From: Hymenoscyphus infarciens | Lineage: Eukaryota > Ascomycota > Leotiomycetes > Helotiales > Helotiaceae | Length of the DNA: 15,173 bases | Assembly: GCA_001414345.1 (NCBI GenBank) | Contig: LLCB01000637.1 | Location: forward strand, 1 to 15,173 | Direction: 5' to 3' | In this document: positions 1 to 10,140 of the stretch, piece after piece | Position numbering within the stretch: the first letter of the stretch is position 1 | How the letters are laid out: every line of letters begins with the position of its first letter | Notes under the pieces: generated by a model | The model's database searches: none | What the model was told of the DNA's origin: nothing | What the model saw: the letters and a program-made list of their open reading frames with translations, nothing else | Position numbers and translations under genes: made by a program

Positions 1-857
1 AGTAGATATATATATCTACTAAACTTTTACTAGTAGTAGATATATATATTTACTAAACTTTTACTAGTAGTAGATATATATATCTACTAAACTTTTAGTA
101 TTAGTAGATATATATATCTACTAAACTTTTAGTATTAGTAGATATATATATCTACTAAATTCTAACTAGTAGTAGATATATATATCTATTAAACTTTTAC
201 TAGTAGTAGATATATATATCTACTAGACTTTTAGTATTAGTAGATATATATATCTACTAAATTCTTACTAGTAGTAGATATATATATCTACTAAACTTTT
301 AGTATTAGTAGATATATATATCTACTAAACCTTTACTAGTAGTAGATATATATATCTACTAAACTTTTAGTACTAGTAGATATATATATCTACCAAACTT
401 TTACTACTAAACTTTTAGTATTAGTAGATATATATATCTACTAAATTCTTAGTAGTAGTAGATATATATATCTACTAAATTAGATATATATATCTACTAA
501 ATTCTTAGTAGTAGTAGATATATATATCTACCAAATTCTTAGTAGTAGTAGATATAAATATCTACTAAATTCTTACTAGCAGTAGATATATATATCTACT
601 AAATTCTTACTAGTAGTAGATATATATATCTACTAAACTTTTACTACCTAACTTTTAGTATTAGTAGATATATATATCTACTAAATTCTTAGTAGTAGTA
701 GATATATATATCTACTAAATTCTTAGTAGTAGTAGATATATATATCTACTAAATTCTTACTAGTAGTAGATATATATATCTACTAAGTTCTTACTAGTAG
801 TAGATATATATATCTACTAAATTCTTACTAGTAGTAGATATATATATCTACTAAATT
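1..857. repeat. 34-bp tandem array with palindromic core (about 25 copies)
   Basis: Units begin with the perfect palindrome agtagatatatatatctact at 1, 35, 69, 103, 137, 171, 205, 239, 273, 307, 341, 375, 423, 457, 513, 547, 581, 615, 663, 697, 731, 765, 799 and 833, with one shortened unit near 479. Spacing is 34 bp except for two 48-bp steps (375 to 423 and 615 to 663) and the truncated copy. With one more base on each side the palindrome is 22 bp, leaving about 12 bp of linker, which comes in two flavours (aaacttttac/agt and aaattctta). The array is cut by the window edge, so its full length is unknown. It has no open frame and its period is not a multiple of three, so it is non-coding satellite or minisatellite DNA. 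Each unit could extrude as a hairpin. Confidence 0.97.
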
Positions 858-1021
858 CAATTTAAACTATCTAGTAACTATATCTATAATTATTCTAACT
901 CCTTTAGAATAATAAATATATTACGATTTATTAAGTCTTAGACAAACAATAGAAGGAGTAGTAGCTAGTTACGAATTCCTTTAGATACTACCCCCGGCGC
1001 TTATATAAGTATTTCTACCTA
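858..1021. other. unique AT-rich stretch between satellite and fossil coding block
   Basis: The 34-bp array stops cleanly near 857. The sequence from there to about 1020 is non-repetitive. Frame 2 is dense in stops up to about 905, so I see no coding signal at the start of this stretch. The possible promoter at 991-1010 lies at its right end. Nothing else is recognisable. Confidence 0.6.
991..1010 (+). promoter_or_regulatory. G/C block plus TATA-like element, possible relic promoter
   Basis: The ten bases at 991-1000 (cccccggcgc) are all G or C, very unusual in this window, and are followed at once by ttatataagt at 1001-1010, which contains a TATA-box-like heptamer. The first long fossil reading frame on the + strand follows immediately. 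Position and composition fit a core promoter upstream of that frame, but TATA-like strings are common in such AT-rich DNA, so only the coupling to the G/C block is notable. Confidence 0.25.
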
Positions 1022-2236
1022 AGGCTTAACTTAATATACTAATATACTAAGATCTTATACTAGTTTCCTATCCTATCTATATCTTACTAATATCTTACTA
1101 TACCTTCTTAGACAAAGAATAAGAATTATAGATTTTATTATTTTACTAGTAATAAATTTTCTTCTATTCCTAAATTAACTACTAATAAATTTAGAAAAAT
1201 AATTAAGAAAAGAATATATATATAAGAATAGACTAATATAACTTTAAATTTATCCTATTTATATTTACTTAGTAGACGTCGATAAACTACTTAAACTAAT
1301 AACTAAAACCAGCTATCTAGTATCTTAAATAATAGTTTAAAGAGATATTATATAAATAATAGAGAGGATAGGGGTAGTAGGAGTACTAGTAGTAGGAGGG
1401 GACTTAGTTATAATTCTAATAATTATTAAGAGACAGATTTTAAAGATAAATTTATTAATAAGAGAAATAAAAGATTATAAATAAACTAAGCTAATTATAA
1501 AGCTTAAAAATCTAATTAGAATAGTATAATTCTTATCCTAGGTTAGGTATCTTTTAATAAGGAGTTTTAATATTAATAGCTATATTAGTATACTATCTCT
1601 ATTTCAAAAGTTACTTATTATTCTCTTAGTAGGTTATATAACAACTACTTCCTATTCTAAAATTTATTCTAATACTATTTAGCTTATATAAAAGAGGTAG
1701 AATTAACCTATTATAAATACCTACAAGCTCTTATATATATAATACTTAAAGCTAGTTTCTTTCTAATAAGAGTAAATTCCCTAAAATCAAGCTTTAATAT
1801 ATATCTAATAGAACTTTTTCATAAAATTTCTATAATAGGAAAGCTTTCTTAGTATTCCTAGGTAATAAGATTAAGAACGTTATTAATTCACCTAACTTAT
1901 TAACATATACTAGATCTTAAAAAGATTTAAAGATATATATACTATAATTAGTTATTAGTAGAAGACTAGTACTAGGAATTATTTAATATAAAGGTAAATC
2001 TTCTTAAATAAGACTATAAATAGACTATATCCCCTTCCCTTAGTTATATCTACCTTATCTATTTCTTCTAAGATAATAAAAATAATAGGCGCTATATACT
2101 ATATAATTAGAGATAAGATAGTAACTTCTAGTAAAAGCGTAAAAAAGGATAAACATGTCCTCTATATAGATAACCTCTTTAAAGTAGTAGTAAATTTTTT
2201 ATCTAAGATTTTGTTAAAAAAGCTAGTAAAAACTAA

Positions 2237-2272
2237 GTTTAAGACCTAGTTTAAGACCTAGTCTAAGACTTA
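2237..2272 (+). repeat. 12-bp direct repeat, three units
   Basis: The string aagac recurs at 2241, 2253 and 2265 with near-identical flanks. In frame 2 each unit reads Val-stop-Asp-Leu, consistent with a former Val-Gln-Asp-(Leu/Pro) tetrapeptide repeat. The period is a multiple of three. Confidence 0.8.
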
Positions 2273-3790
2273 ACTATAAATAATATTAATTAGGCTTCCT
2301 AGACTATTATTAATACTCTTAAAGAGGAAAAGGGGTTAAGTACTAACTTATTTAAAGAAGAATACCCCTATTATTTTCTAGCTACTATAATAGAAATAAA
2401 GAGTAGAGATAAGTTTAAAGGCTTAGATTAGACTAGCTTAATAAATATAGTTTACTAGCATAGTATAATACTCTATATTATTAATCTATACTATAGAGAA
2501 ACATTTAAGGTTATAACCTATCTTTTTTAATCTATCTTTAAACAACTTCTAGCTTATACGTATATTATATTTTAATATAACATTATATATAAGTTTACTC
2601 TATATTTAGAAAAACACTATTAATAACTTATAGTAAGGATAATATACGCTATAAATATATTTTACTAATATACTTATACCTTAGATTATCAACTATAATA
2701 GAGACTATAGCGAACTAAGTTTCTTAGTTTAGGTAATAGAGAAGGAGTTAAAAGAGACTAGTTATTAAAAAGCCACTTAGTCTCTATATACTACAGAAGT
2801 TCTACTCTTTTAAGAGAGACACTATTAAATACTTAAATAAAGTACTATAGGCTTATTTAGTAAGAAGAGCTTAGTTTAACCTTAAACAAAAGATATAAGA
2901 GAACCTAATTACTAATTAATAAATATAAAGCTACTATTAATAATACTTACACTTATCTTAAGAAGCACGAATTTATAAGAGATAAAAACTATATATAGTC
3001 TAAATTATATAAGTATTAGTATATCTAAGAAAACTAGTTTACTTAGAAGAAGGATACTAAGTTAAAAGTATAAGATAAGAGGCTATTTACTTATTTAAAT
3101 CGAATTCTAGCTTATAAGAAAGCTTATTAAGTAATGTTTAATAAACTTTAACTACTTAGAGAAGTAGATATTAAGAAATAAGTTCTAAAGAATATAAAAC
3201 GTTTTTTAGCTAAGATTATTCTATACTATTTATTAAGAAAATAAACTACTAAACAATTACTAGAATATATAATAAAATTAGTAGTATAAGAGTTAAGAAA
3301 AACTAGCTAAAATTATAAAGATTAGAGACCTATAAGTACTAACTATACCTAGTACTAGAAATCCTAGATTTAGTACTAAATTAAGATAAAAGTATAAGAA
3401 TACTATAAGCTTACTACTTAAAGAATCTAAAAACTTTATAATATTTATAACTATTTAAATATAAAAGGTACTAAAAAATCATAAGAGTATATAAAAGCCT
3501 TATTCCGTCGTCTACCTCTAATAGTCAAGAAAAGTTAAGCTATTCAAAGATTATATAATAAATTACTAAAGGGTTATAAAATACCTCTAATATTATTATA
3601 AACCTTTAACCCTTTAACCTTAGAAGAAGAGTTAAATTATAAGATATAGTAGTATAAAATTATAGTAAGTACTTATTTTTTAACTTTAGAAGCCCCTCTA
3701 TAGTCGTTAATAGAATATACCTTATTAAAGTCGCCCTCTCTATCTTCTATAGATCTATTTTCTCTTAAATCTTCCCTAGAATCCTCTTTA

Positions 3791-3860
3791 AAGCTGTCTC
3801 TTAACCTATCTCTTAACCTATCTCTTAAGCCTTCTCTAAAGCCTTCTCTAGAGCTATCTA
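3791..3860 (+). repeat. 12-bp direct repeat in a Ser/Leu-rich segment, about five units
   Basis: Units of the form tctcttaaccta start at 3797, 3809, 3821, 3833 and 3845. In frame 2 they read Ser-Leu-(Asn/Lys)-(Leu/Pro). RIP turns CCA into CTA, so the Leu at the fourth place was probably Pro in some units, giving an S-L-N/K-P linker. Confidence 0.85.
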
Positions 3861-4382
3861 TAGAGTCTTATCTATAGTATTCCTCTATCTTTACTCTAAA
3901 ACTAGTTCTAGATAGAGAAAGACTAGCTTAAGAAATTTCTTATAAAGAAAATCTAAGTAATCGATTATCTTTTATAACTAACTATATAAGCTTTATAGAT
4001 AATATTATAATTCTATATAGTATTAATATATTATTAAAGTTTAAAAGAGCTATAAAAGAGGTTAATATCTTAATTTCTAAATAGTATTATATAGTAAACT
4101 AGATAATTAATATACTTTAGGCTCTTTTAATATTTTTATATTAATTCTAGACTTAATAAGAGATTTGTTTTTAGTATATATATATTATTAAATAAGTCTT
4201 TATAACTAAATCCTTAATTAATTATTATAATAAGATTAAGAATTTAGATCTTAAAAATAATCTTAAAAGTATCTATAGATATCTATATCTCTAATATACG
4301 ATTAAACTAAAAGCTAATATATTTAAACGTTCTTTAAAACTATAATATTTTATCTAGATTCTCTTTAATTATTTCACTTATT

Positions 4383-5546
4383 TATTTACTAAATCTAGTA
4401 TAAGATATAAGATTTATATCTAATAACTCTAAATTAGAGTCTTTATAGTTTAATCTAAGTAATAATAAAAATAGTAGTAAAGGTAGAGTAAACTATAAAG
4501 CTTGTAGAGAGTATTTTAAAGACATTTATAACCTTTTTAAAAGTCTACGAGTTTAGAATATAACTAATAAAGTAGAAGATTTATAAACTTAAGCTAATTC
4601 TAAAGAAGTAATATATAAAGAAAGATAAAAGTATAACTATATAAAGAAATTCCTTATATTATAAAGTCTTAGTAGAGGCCTCTACTATAAGTCTTTATTA
4701 ACTTTACTATCTATCTTAACTTCGACTTTAACTTTAATATAATAACTACTATTACTACTCTATAGATAGCTTTTTAAATATTCTTTAACTTACAGCGTCT
4801 ACTATTCTTCTTCGGTGCTATTACTATCGCCTTTAGCGTCTATCTCTTTATAGGCTCTTTTTAAAACCTCGTTCCTAATATTCTTATATACTCTTAACCT
4901 TATATACTCTTAACCTTCTAACCTTATATACCTTTAACTTTCTAACCTCGTATACCCTTAACCTTCTAACCTTATATACTTTTAACCTTCTAACCTTATA
5001 TACCCTTATTCTTATATTACTACTTATCGCGTTCTTATAACCTAAAGCCTTATTAACATATCGTTATAAAGTCGTAAGCCAGCCCTTGTTGTAATTTAAT
5101 TTAGTCTTTATTACTACATATCTACTATATCCTGCTTCTACTACGATAATAGTAATATAGTAGATAAGGACTCTATATCTAGCTTGTCTAGGTTTTAATT
5201 AAATAAATTTAATATAGTTAATAAACTACTTCTCGCTTATATACTAGCTAATATAGGCCTAGATAGTGTTCTTTCTAAGTAAGAATGTTTTACTACTTAA
5301 GAAGAGACTTAGCTTTAGTTCTTCTTAAAAGAAATCTTTCTTATTAAGTTCTAGTCTAAATTTAATACTATCTTTAAACACTCTATATAGTTATAAGCTA
5401 TTATTAAGAGATAGAAGGCTTTGGTTATACTAATATTTAAGGCTAAAGAGGAATAGTATAGTCTTAAGACAGTAGCTATATATTATAAAGATGTTTTATA
5501 ATATAAAGTAACTTATAACTATATTTCTATAGTAAAGATAATTTAA
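4383..5546 (+). pseudogene. RIP-degraded reading frame B (frame 3), family unknown
   Basis: Frame 3 takes over where frame 2 becomes dense with stops. The part from 4443 to 4575 is almost free of stops and has a balanced composition, including Cys, Asp and Glu. A Ser/Leu/Thr-rich part follows (4680-4890), then the in-phase 24-bp repeat at 4883-5010, then a segment from 5070 to 5543 whose stop rate is about 7%. The last part, near 5410-5540, has a short helix-turn-helix-like look (S-L-K-T-V-A-I-Y-Y), but I could not match it to a transposase DNA-binding domain. It overlaps the end of frame A by about 40 bases, so A and B may be two genes, or one gene with an intron or a frameshift. Its start is unknown because initiator codons have been lost. 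Confidence 0.35.
4883..5010 (+). repeat. 24-bp minisatellite, five units, in phase with frame B
   Basis: The string cttatatac or a one-base variant recurs at 4899, 4923, 4947, 4971 and 4995, exactly 24 bp apart, with a partial unit at 4883. In frame 3 each unit reads stop-P-S-N-L-(I/V)-Y-(P/F/L), which fits a former eight-residue repeat beginning with Gln. Two other + strand and minus strand readings are also open across the array, so the repeat by itself does not fix the frame. Confidence 0.85.
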
Positions 5547-5640
5547 ATAATCTTTATTCTTATTCTCTTACTAATAATAGATAGCTTAAGAAGTTTTATA
5601 ATAAAGCTAAGCTAGAAATCTAAAAACAGCTAGAGTCCTA

Positions 5641-6900
5641 CTATATAAGGTTTTTCTTTATTTTATTTTTTCTAATCTAGAGCTAAAAAAGGAGTAGTAA
5701 AAAACTTTAAAGCTTAAACGTAAGTATAAGTTTAATATTAACAACAACGACTATAATAATAAGCTCTAAGAGATGCTAATATCTTTAAAGAAGTATTAAA
5801 ATAGTAGTCTACATAGAGTTTAAGTTATTATTAAACTTAAGAATAGCGATTATAAGAATAAGAGAGTATAGATATCTTCGTCTTTTATATTTACCTAGTA
5901 TAATATAGTGTAGCTAGATAATACTACTATATAATACTCTATACTAAAGGTAAGAAGTAAAGTATTAGTTTATTTATTAATATATACCTAGGGTTTTATT
6001 CTTCTATTTCTAAATTTCTACTTCTAGGTATTAGTCTAAGCAAGCCTTATATTATAAAAGGTAGTCTTATTTAAACTTAGTAGTAAATCTTTTAAATATA
6101 TACACTTATCTTTAAAATTATTAGTACTTATTATTCCTTTATATATTTATAATACTTATAAATATACGTTTTTCTTAAATTAAAATAAATTAGTAAGTAC
6201 CTTTATTTATTAGTAAATACTAAGTAGATTTAGTAATAACAAGTACTAATATCTTAAAGTAAATTTTAGTATAATATTAAAAGAGTTAAGCGTAAGCCTC
6301 TTCTTATCCTCTAAGCTATCCTTCTTTAATAGTAACTATTATTCTTAATTAGTAATTAACCTTCTTACTATTTTATAATACTTATAATCGATCTATAAAA
6401 TCGCTTTTTCTTATTTCCTTTCTAGTATTTAATCTCTAGCCTAATTTTATAAAGAGTTATTAATAGTTAGTAGAAAATTTAGTTTATTTTAGAATATCGA
6501 TTTAGTTTTAAGAGAGGATAAGTGCTTAAGAGAGTACTTAGGTAGTTTACTATACTAAATACTCTTAGAGTATAGGTATAAGGTTTTAATTAAATTAAAA
6601 GAGATCTTCTCCTAGGCTAGTAGTTAAGAGAGAGTAGTACTAATAATATAGAGTTCTTCTAGCTTCGGTAGTTAGTTAGGTATAAGTATAAATATATTAG
6701 TCTTACTATTCTAAGAGGAGTCTAGCTATAAGGTTATAGAAGAGGCCTATTTAATCTCTTCTTTATTAAGCTTAAATAATTTTACTTTATTTAATTTCTA
6801 AGCTTTTAATTTAATAAAGTTATTAATCTTTCGTTAATATAATTATATAAACTTTAGATAAAGATTCTCTAAGGTAGAGTATTCTACTTAAAGCTCTTTA
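5641..6900 (+). pseudogene. RIP-degraded reading frame C (frame 1), family unknown
   Basis: In frame 1 this interval has about 8% TAA/TAG codons, against roughly 20% for frame 3 between 5640 and 6540. The open parts are Lys/Asn-rich near 5700-5790 and Leu/Ile/Phe-rich from 6060 to 6480, then more charged from 6499 (a D-L-V-L-R-E-D-K stretch). About 100 bases of unclear frame separate it from frame B, which could be an old intron or an indel in the A-run near 5690. Beyond 6600, frames 1 and 3 are equally open and I cannot choose. No domain recognised. Confidence 0.25.
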
Positions 6901-7669
6901 TATAAATTATTTATATACTTCTAGTTTTATTTACTACTCTTCCTAATAATATTATACTTTTATATATAGAATATAATACGTTATTATATAAGAGAGAGTA
7001 AGAAATATTAAGCTATTTAATTTATCTTAATCTAGTAAATACTATTTACTTTAAGAGATATGCTTTTAACCTTAGCCATAGCCTTCTTATATTCTTTTAA
7101 ACCTTTTAGGAATTTCTAAGCATATTATAATTTTTTATCTTTTAGTTAAATATTAATTATTTAGTATAAACTAATATTAGTTAATAGTCTAAGATAATTA
7201 TAAACTATTATATAATCTTATTTATAGTAGCTTTAAGAAGGGGCGTAGAGTAGAGTAGTAATTAAGTAGAGTATAAATAAGTCTTTAATAAATATATCTT
7301 AACTAGAAAAGGAGGTATTTATTATAAAGAATAGCAGCAACTAATATAGAGTTACTATAATATAGAGAATAGTATATAGTATTATAAACTTTAATATTTA
7401 ATAATTAAAGGATACTATAAAGATGTTCTAACGCCTATACTAGCTAAGTCTTACCCTTCTCAAGGTAGGTTTTTACACTTATAACTAAGTTAGTATTAAA
7501 CATATACTAAGCTAAAAGTATTAAGTATAAGTAATATTATAGAGAATAGAGACTAGATCTTATCTTAAATATTCTTATACTTCTTATTTAAACTATATTA
7601 CTCTACTAAAATAACTTTAATTTTATTTAAAATTCATATTCTATTAACTAAATATAGAATAAATCTAAG

Positions 7670-7703
7670 AACTAATTATAAAGCTAATTATAAAGCTAAT
7701 TAA
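7670..7703 (+). repeat. 12-bp direct repeat, three units
   Basis: The unit ctaattataaag is repeated at 12-bp spacing. In frame 3 it reads (Thr/Ala)-Asn-Tyr-Lys twice, then Ala-Asn-stop. The period keeps the reading frame. Confidence 0.75.
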
Positions 7704-7785
7704 AGCAACGAGAATTATTCTAAGAATTAATTAGCTAAATAATTAATCTAATATTTAAATCCTATTCTTAACTAAAAGCACTTCT

Positions 7786-7860
7786 AATACTTAGCTAAAT
7801 ACTTAGTTAAATACTTAGCTAAATACTTAGTTAAATACTTAGTTAAATACTTAGCTAAAC
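7786..7860 (+). repeat. 12-bp minisatellite, six units
   Basis: The string tactta occurs at 7788, 7800, 7812, 7824, 7836 and 7848. In frame 3 the units read K-Y-L-A or K-Y-L-V without stops and run into a Pro/Thr stretch. In frame 1 they read N-T-stop-L, compatible with a former N-T-Q-P repeat. Both readings are possible. Confidence 0.9.
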
Positions 7861-8249
7861 CTACACCTACTTATCCTAATATAAAACTACCTAAATAAGT
7901 TAAGCTAAACTATAAATAGATTAATAATAAGCTCTTTATTAATATAAAGGAATTAAATAATAACTACTTATATTCCTCTTACTATTAATATAAGTAGTTC
8001 TACTTTAAGTTTATATTCTTAAAAATTAATAATAATAAGTAGCTAGCTAATATTTACTTAGAAAAGTCTTACTAAGAGAAGAAGAGAATCTGCCTAATAG
8101 AGAAAAACTATCTATCTAATAAAAAGACTAAAAGATAGTATTACATCTCTATATAGCTAGATCTCACCTAGCTAAACCTAGATTATATTAAACAAGAATA
8201 AGAGAATCGTCCTATATTTCTAAATAATATTAAGTCTAATCTAATATAG

Positions 8250-8339
8250 CCTACTACTATTAAGCCTACTACTATTAAGCCTACTACTATTAAGCCTACT
8301 ACTATCAAGCCTACTACTATTAAGCCTACTATTATTAAA
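8250..8339 (+). repeat. 15-bp minisatellite, six units (P-T-T-I-K in frame 3)
   Basis: Units of cctactactattaag start at 8250, 8265, 8280, 8295, 8310 and 8325, nearly identical. One unit keeps atcaag, an unmutated CpA, showing that Ile was encoded by ATC. In frame 3 the units give Pro-Thr-Thr-Ile-Lys with no stop, a typical flexible linker. Confidence 0.92.
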
Positions 8340-8345
8340 TCTAAT

Positions 8346-9168
8346 TCTATATTAAAGAATATAACTTACTAAAATCCTTCTACTTAAACTAATCTAGAAG
8401 AGCTTATAAGCTAGAATATAGCGTAGTAGACCTCCTTATAGTAAGATATCCTTTTAATAATTAATTAAAGAGGGTATATTATATAAAAGATAACTAGTTA
8501 GAATTATATAATTATAGAGGATAATAATAAAGATAGTAGGATACTTTATTAAGAAAATTAATATCGTAGCGCTTCTAATTTAAGATATTTAAAGCTAATA
8601 GACAACTAACTAATTAGAACTAAGTTAAGTTCTAAAGTTAAGACTTAACTTAATAAATTAACTTAGGAATTTAAAACTATACTCTTTAAAATTATTAATT
8701 CTAAAAGAAAAGAGAGAGGAGATAGAGGAAATAGAGTAAAACTTAATCTAGTATTAAACTATATTAGGAAAACTATATTACTATTTTAGTCCTTTACTAT
8801 ATAGTATTAATCTATATAAGATTTATTCTAAGAAAGAATAAAGAATAAGATTCTAGATTAGTATAAAAAGATTAAGAAGAAGGATCCTAATAATCGATTT
8901 ACTAGTAGTTATAGTATTATATAGATATATAAGATATATAGATAACTTAGTAAGAATATGTAAAAGGAATTAAAGTAAGAAGCTTAGAACGAGTATATAA
9001 TACTATATAATATAGCTAATATAGATAAGAACCTTAAAATAGAGATTAGTAATTAAGGAAAGCTACTTAAGAATTATAAAAATAAAATTATTACTAAAGC
9101 TTAAGTATTTATTAGTAATTAAATAAGGAGAAAATTCTTACTTATAAGATATTAGCTAAAAGAAATAG
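8346..9168 (+). other. fossil coding-like DNA, frame undecided
   Basis: Both frame 3 and frame 1 give plausible peptides here. Frame 3 continues the P-T-T-I-K frame, but about 13% of its codons are stops at 8400-9000. Frame 1 is less interrupted (about 9%), with good runs at 8660-8730 and 8880-8960. The + strand is strongly purine-rich near 8700-8750. An intron or an old indel between the P-T-T-I-K repeat and 9169 would explain the change of frame, but I cannot place it. No RNA gene or terminator is seen. Confidence 0.4.
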
Positions 9169-9561
9169 ATAGATATTCTAATAAAGTATAGTTATAAAAT
9201 AATATATTATATTATTAATAGTAGTTAATACAAAGATATTAATAAGACTAGAGTTCTTTATATAACTATTAGATAGGATTTTAAGAATATAGTAGATAAA
9301 GCGAGATATAGACTAAAGGTCTTCTATTTACTTATAATAACTAGAGAGTTTATAATAGATAATACTTAACTACTAGCTATATAAAGACATTTATTAAAGT
9401 TTAGCCTCTGTATCGTAGCTACTAATACCACTAATAATACTAATAATACTAATAATACTAATAACACTAATAATACTAATACTACTAATAATACTAATAC
9501 CACTGCTTCTAGTATAGCTAGAAGAAAGGTTTTACTATTATTAAAATTAAACTATAAGGAC
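9169..9561 (+). pseudogene. RIP-degraded reading frame E (frame 1) with Asn/Thr tract
   Basis: Frame 1 has only four stops in 131 codons here, the lowest rate I found over a comparable length, though the repeat itself accounts for about 27 of these codons. The segment before the tract is balanced in charge (K-A-R-Y-R-L-K-V-F near 9300). It then runs into an Asn-Asn-Thr tract at about 9418-9502, followed by a short Ala/Ser part and Arg-Arg-Lys. Downstream, frames 1 and 3 again compete. The tract suggests a linker in a larger protein, but no domain could be named. Confidence 0.35.
9418..9502 (+). repeat. 9-bp ACT-AAT-AAT repeat (Asn/Thr tract in frame 1)
   Basis: About nine units based on actaataat, with variants act-aat-acc and act-aat-aac. 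Several CA dinucleotides survive (ccact twice, aacact), unlike the flanks. In frame 1 the tract reads T-N-N; in frame 3 it would be tyrosine and stops, compatible with a former His/Gln tract. Confidence 0.85.
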
Positions 9562-10140
9562 TAGTAAAAAGATATTAACATACGACTACTCTCTAGCTTT
9601 AATATAGCTACTTTAAGTTTATACTAAAAACTTCTCTAATAAGGAACTTAGTAACAGGTTCTAGAAGTAAAAGGTATTAAATTAATATATAGTAAAAGTA
9701 GACTAGATGTTAAATCTATCTTATCTTATTATTAAATAAAAATAAAACTATCTTTAGAAATATAAGAGAGGATATATACTAGTATATTAGTAAAGGAGCC
9801 TACGATTTTTTTCTAAAGAAAATCAAACTAGAAAGAAGAATAATAAGAGAAAGGAAATAGATAACTATTTATAGGATTTAGAAGAAAATTAAGCACAATT
9901 TATACTATTTAGTACTAATTCTTTTAATAATTCTAAGTCTTACTACTAACCCTGCTATCTACTATACACCTTATCTTACTCGTTATTATTCTACTTATAC
10001 TATATCATACGTGTAGAATTAACTATAACTAAATATAATATAAAAAAGTTATAATATATATAATTATAGAATTTTAATTAAGATAAATACTAAGAAGAAA
10101 TAAAAACGTATAGAATAAATAAGCTTTAATTATAATTATC
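9562..10140 (+). other. fossil coding-like DNA, frame undecided
   Basis: Frame 1 stays readable but has about 12% stops to 9900 and becomes very dense at 9905-9945. Frame 3 is more open from 9700 to 10015, with a Lys/Arg-rich part followed by a hydrophobic run of Leu and Ile. The stretch 9945-10015 keeps four CA/TG dinucleotides in 70 bp, more than its surroundings. Neither reading is convincing; an intron or a join between two fossil genes could lie here. Confidence 0.35.

Larger units (their letters stand above)
1022..4423 (+). pseudogene. RIP-degraded long reading frame A (frame 2), family unknown
   Basis: Read in frame 2, this is about 1,130 codons interrupted only by TAA and TAG, with no TGA. 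Local runs are open and protein-like, for example about 38 codons from 1322 rich in Arg, Ser and Asn, and a Lys/Glu-rich helical-looking part around 2900-3300. Two in-phase 12-bp repeats occur: V-stop-D-L at 2237-2272, probably V-Q-D-P/L before mutation, and S-L-N/K-L/P at 3791-3860, inside a Ser/Leu-rich linker. Of nine leftover CAA triplets I found at 1.6-3.6 kb, five (1724, 2543, 2690, 3254, 3545) fall in this frame. The start is unknown because ATG has been mutated away; two TAA codons at 4421-4426 could include a native end. The stop rate, near 10%, is not below the chance rate for this composition, so the frame is provisional. I recognise no domain. It could be an element-encoded protein or a host gene caught in a duplication. 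Confidence 0.4.
6903..8345 (+). pseudogene. RIP-degraded reading frame D (frame 3) with three in-phase repeats
   Basis: Frame 3 is open for long runs at 6963-7090 (one stop), 7582-7703 (none) and through the repeat at 7786-7860. It carries three coding-type repeats: a 12-bp repeat at 7670-7703 (T/A-N-Y-K), a 12-bp repeat at 7786-7860 (K-Y-L-A/V), and a 15-bp repeat at 8250-8339 (P-T-T-I-K). The part between them is rich in Lys, Asn, Tyr and stops probably derived from Gln, and looks like a low-complexity hydrophilic protein region. Intact CAG CAA at 7335-7340 and CAA at 7458 and 8197 read as Gln in this frame. The overall stop rate of about 8% is close to chance. The product is unknown. Confidence 0.4.

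Noticed and set aside
1..857. CRISPR array
   Set aside because: The regular 34-bp period has no variable spacers: the linkers are nearly identical too. Repeat, spacing and setting fit a satellite.
3485..3520. Minus-strand V-D-D as a reverse transcriptase catalytic motif
   Set aside because: The flanking residues do not fit the Y-x-D-D region of any retroelement class, and no neighbouring RT motif is seen on that strand.
4800..4860. Transmembrane helix in frame 2 (hydrophobic Phe/Leu/Ile run)
   Set aside because: Pyrimidine-rich sequence gives hydrophobic readings in any frame; frame 3 is the better candidate here and reads Ser/Leu-rich.
4883..5010. Degenerate telomere repeat (ccctaa-like strings)
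   Set aside because: The unit is 24 bp, contains cttatatac each time and never shows two adjacent hexamers of telomere type.
5410..5540. Pogo/Fot1-type helix-turn-helix of a transposase
   Set aside because: Only a short S-L-K-T-V-A-like resemblance; no DDE catalytic region follows in any frame, so it was not annotated as a transposase.
6500..7090. Single long frame 1 gene through 7500
   Set aside because: Frames 1 and 3 have similar stop rates here, and after about 6900 frame 3 is clearly more open; I cut frame C at 6900.
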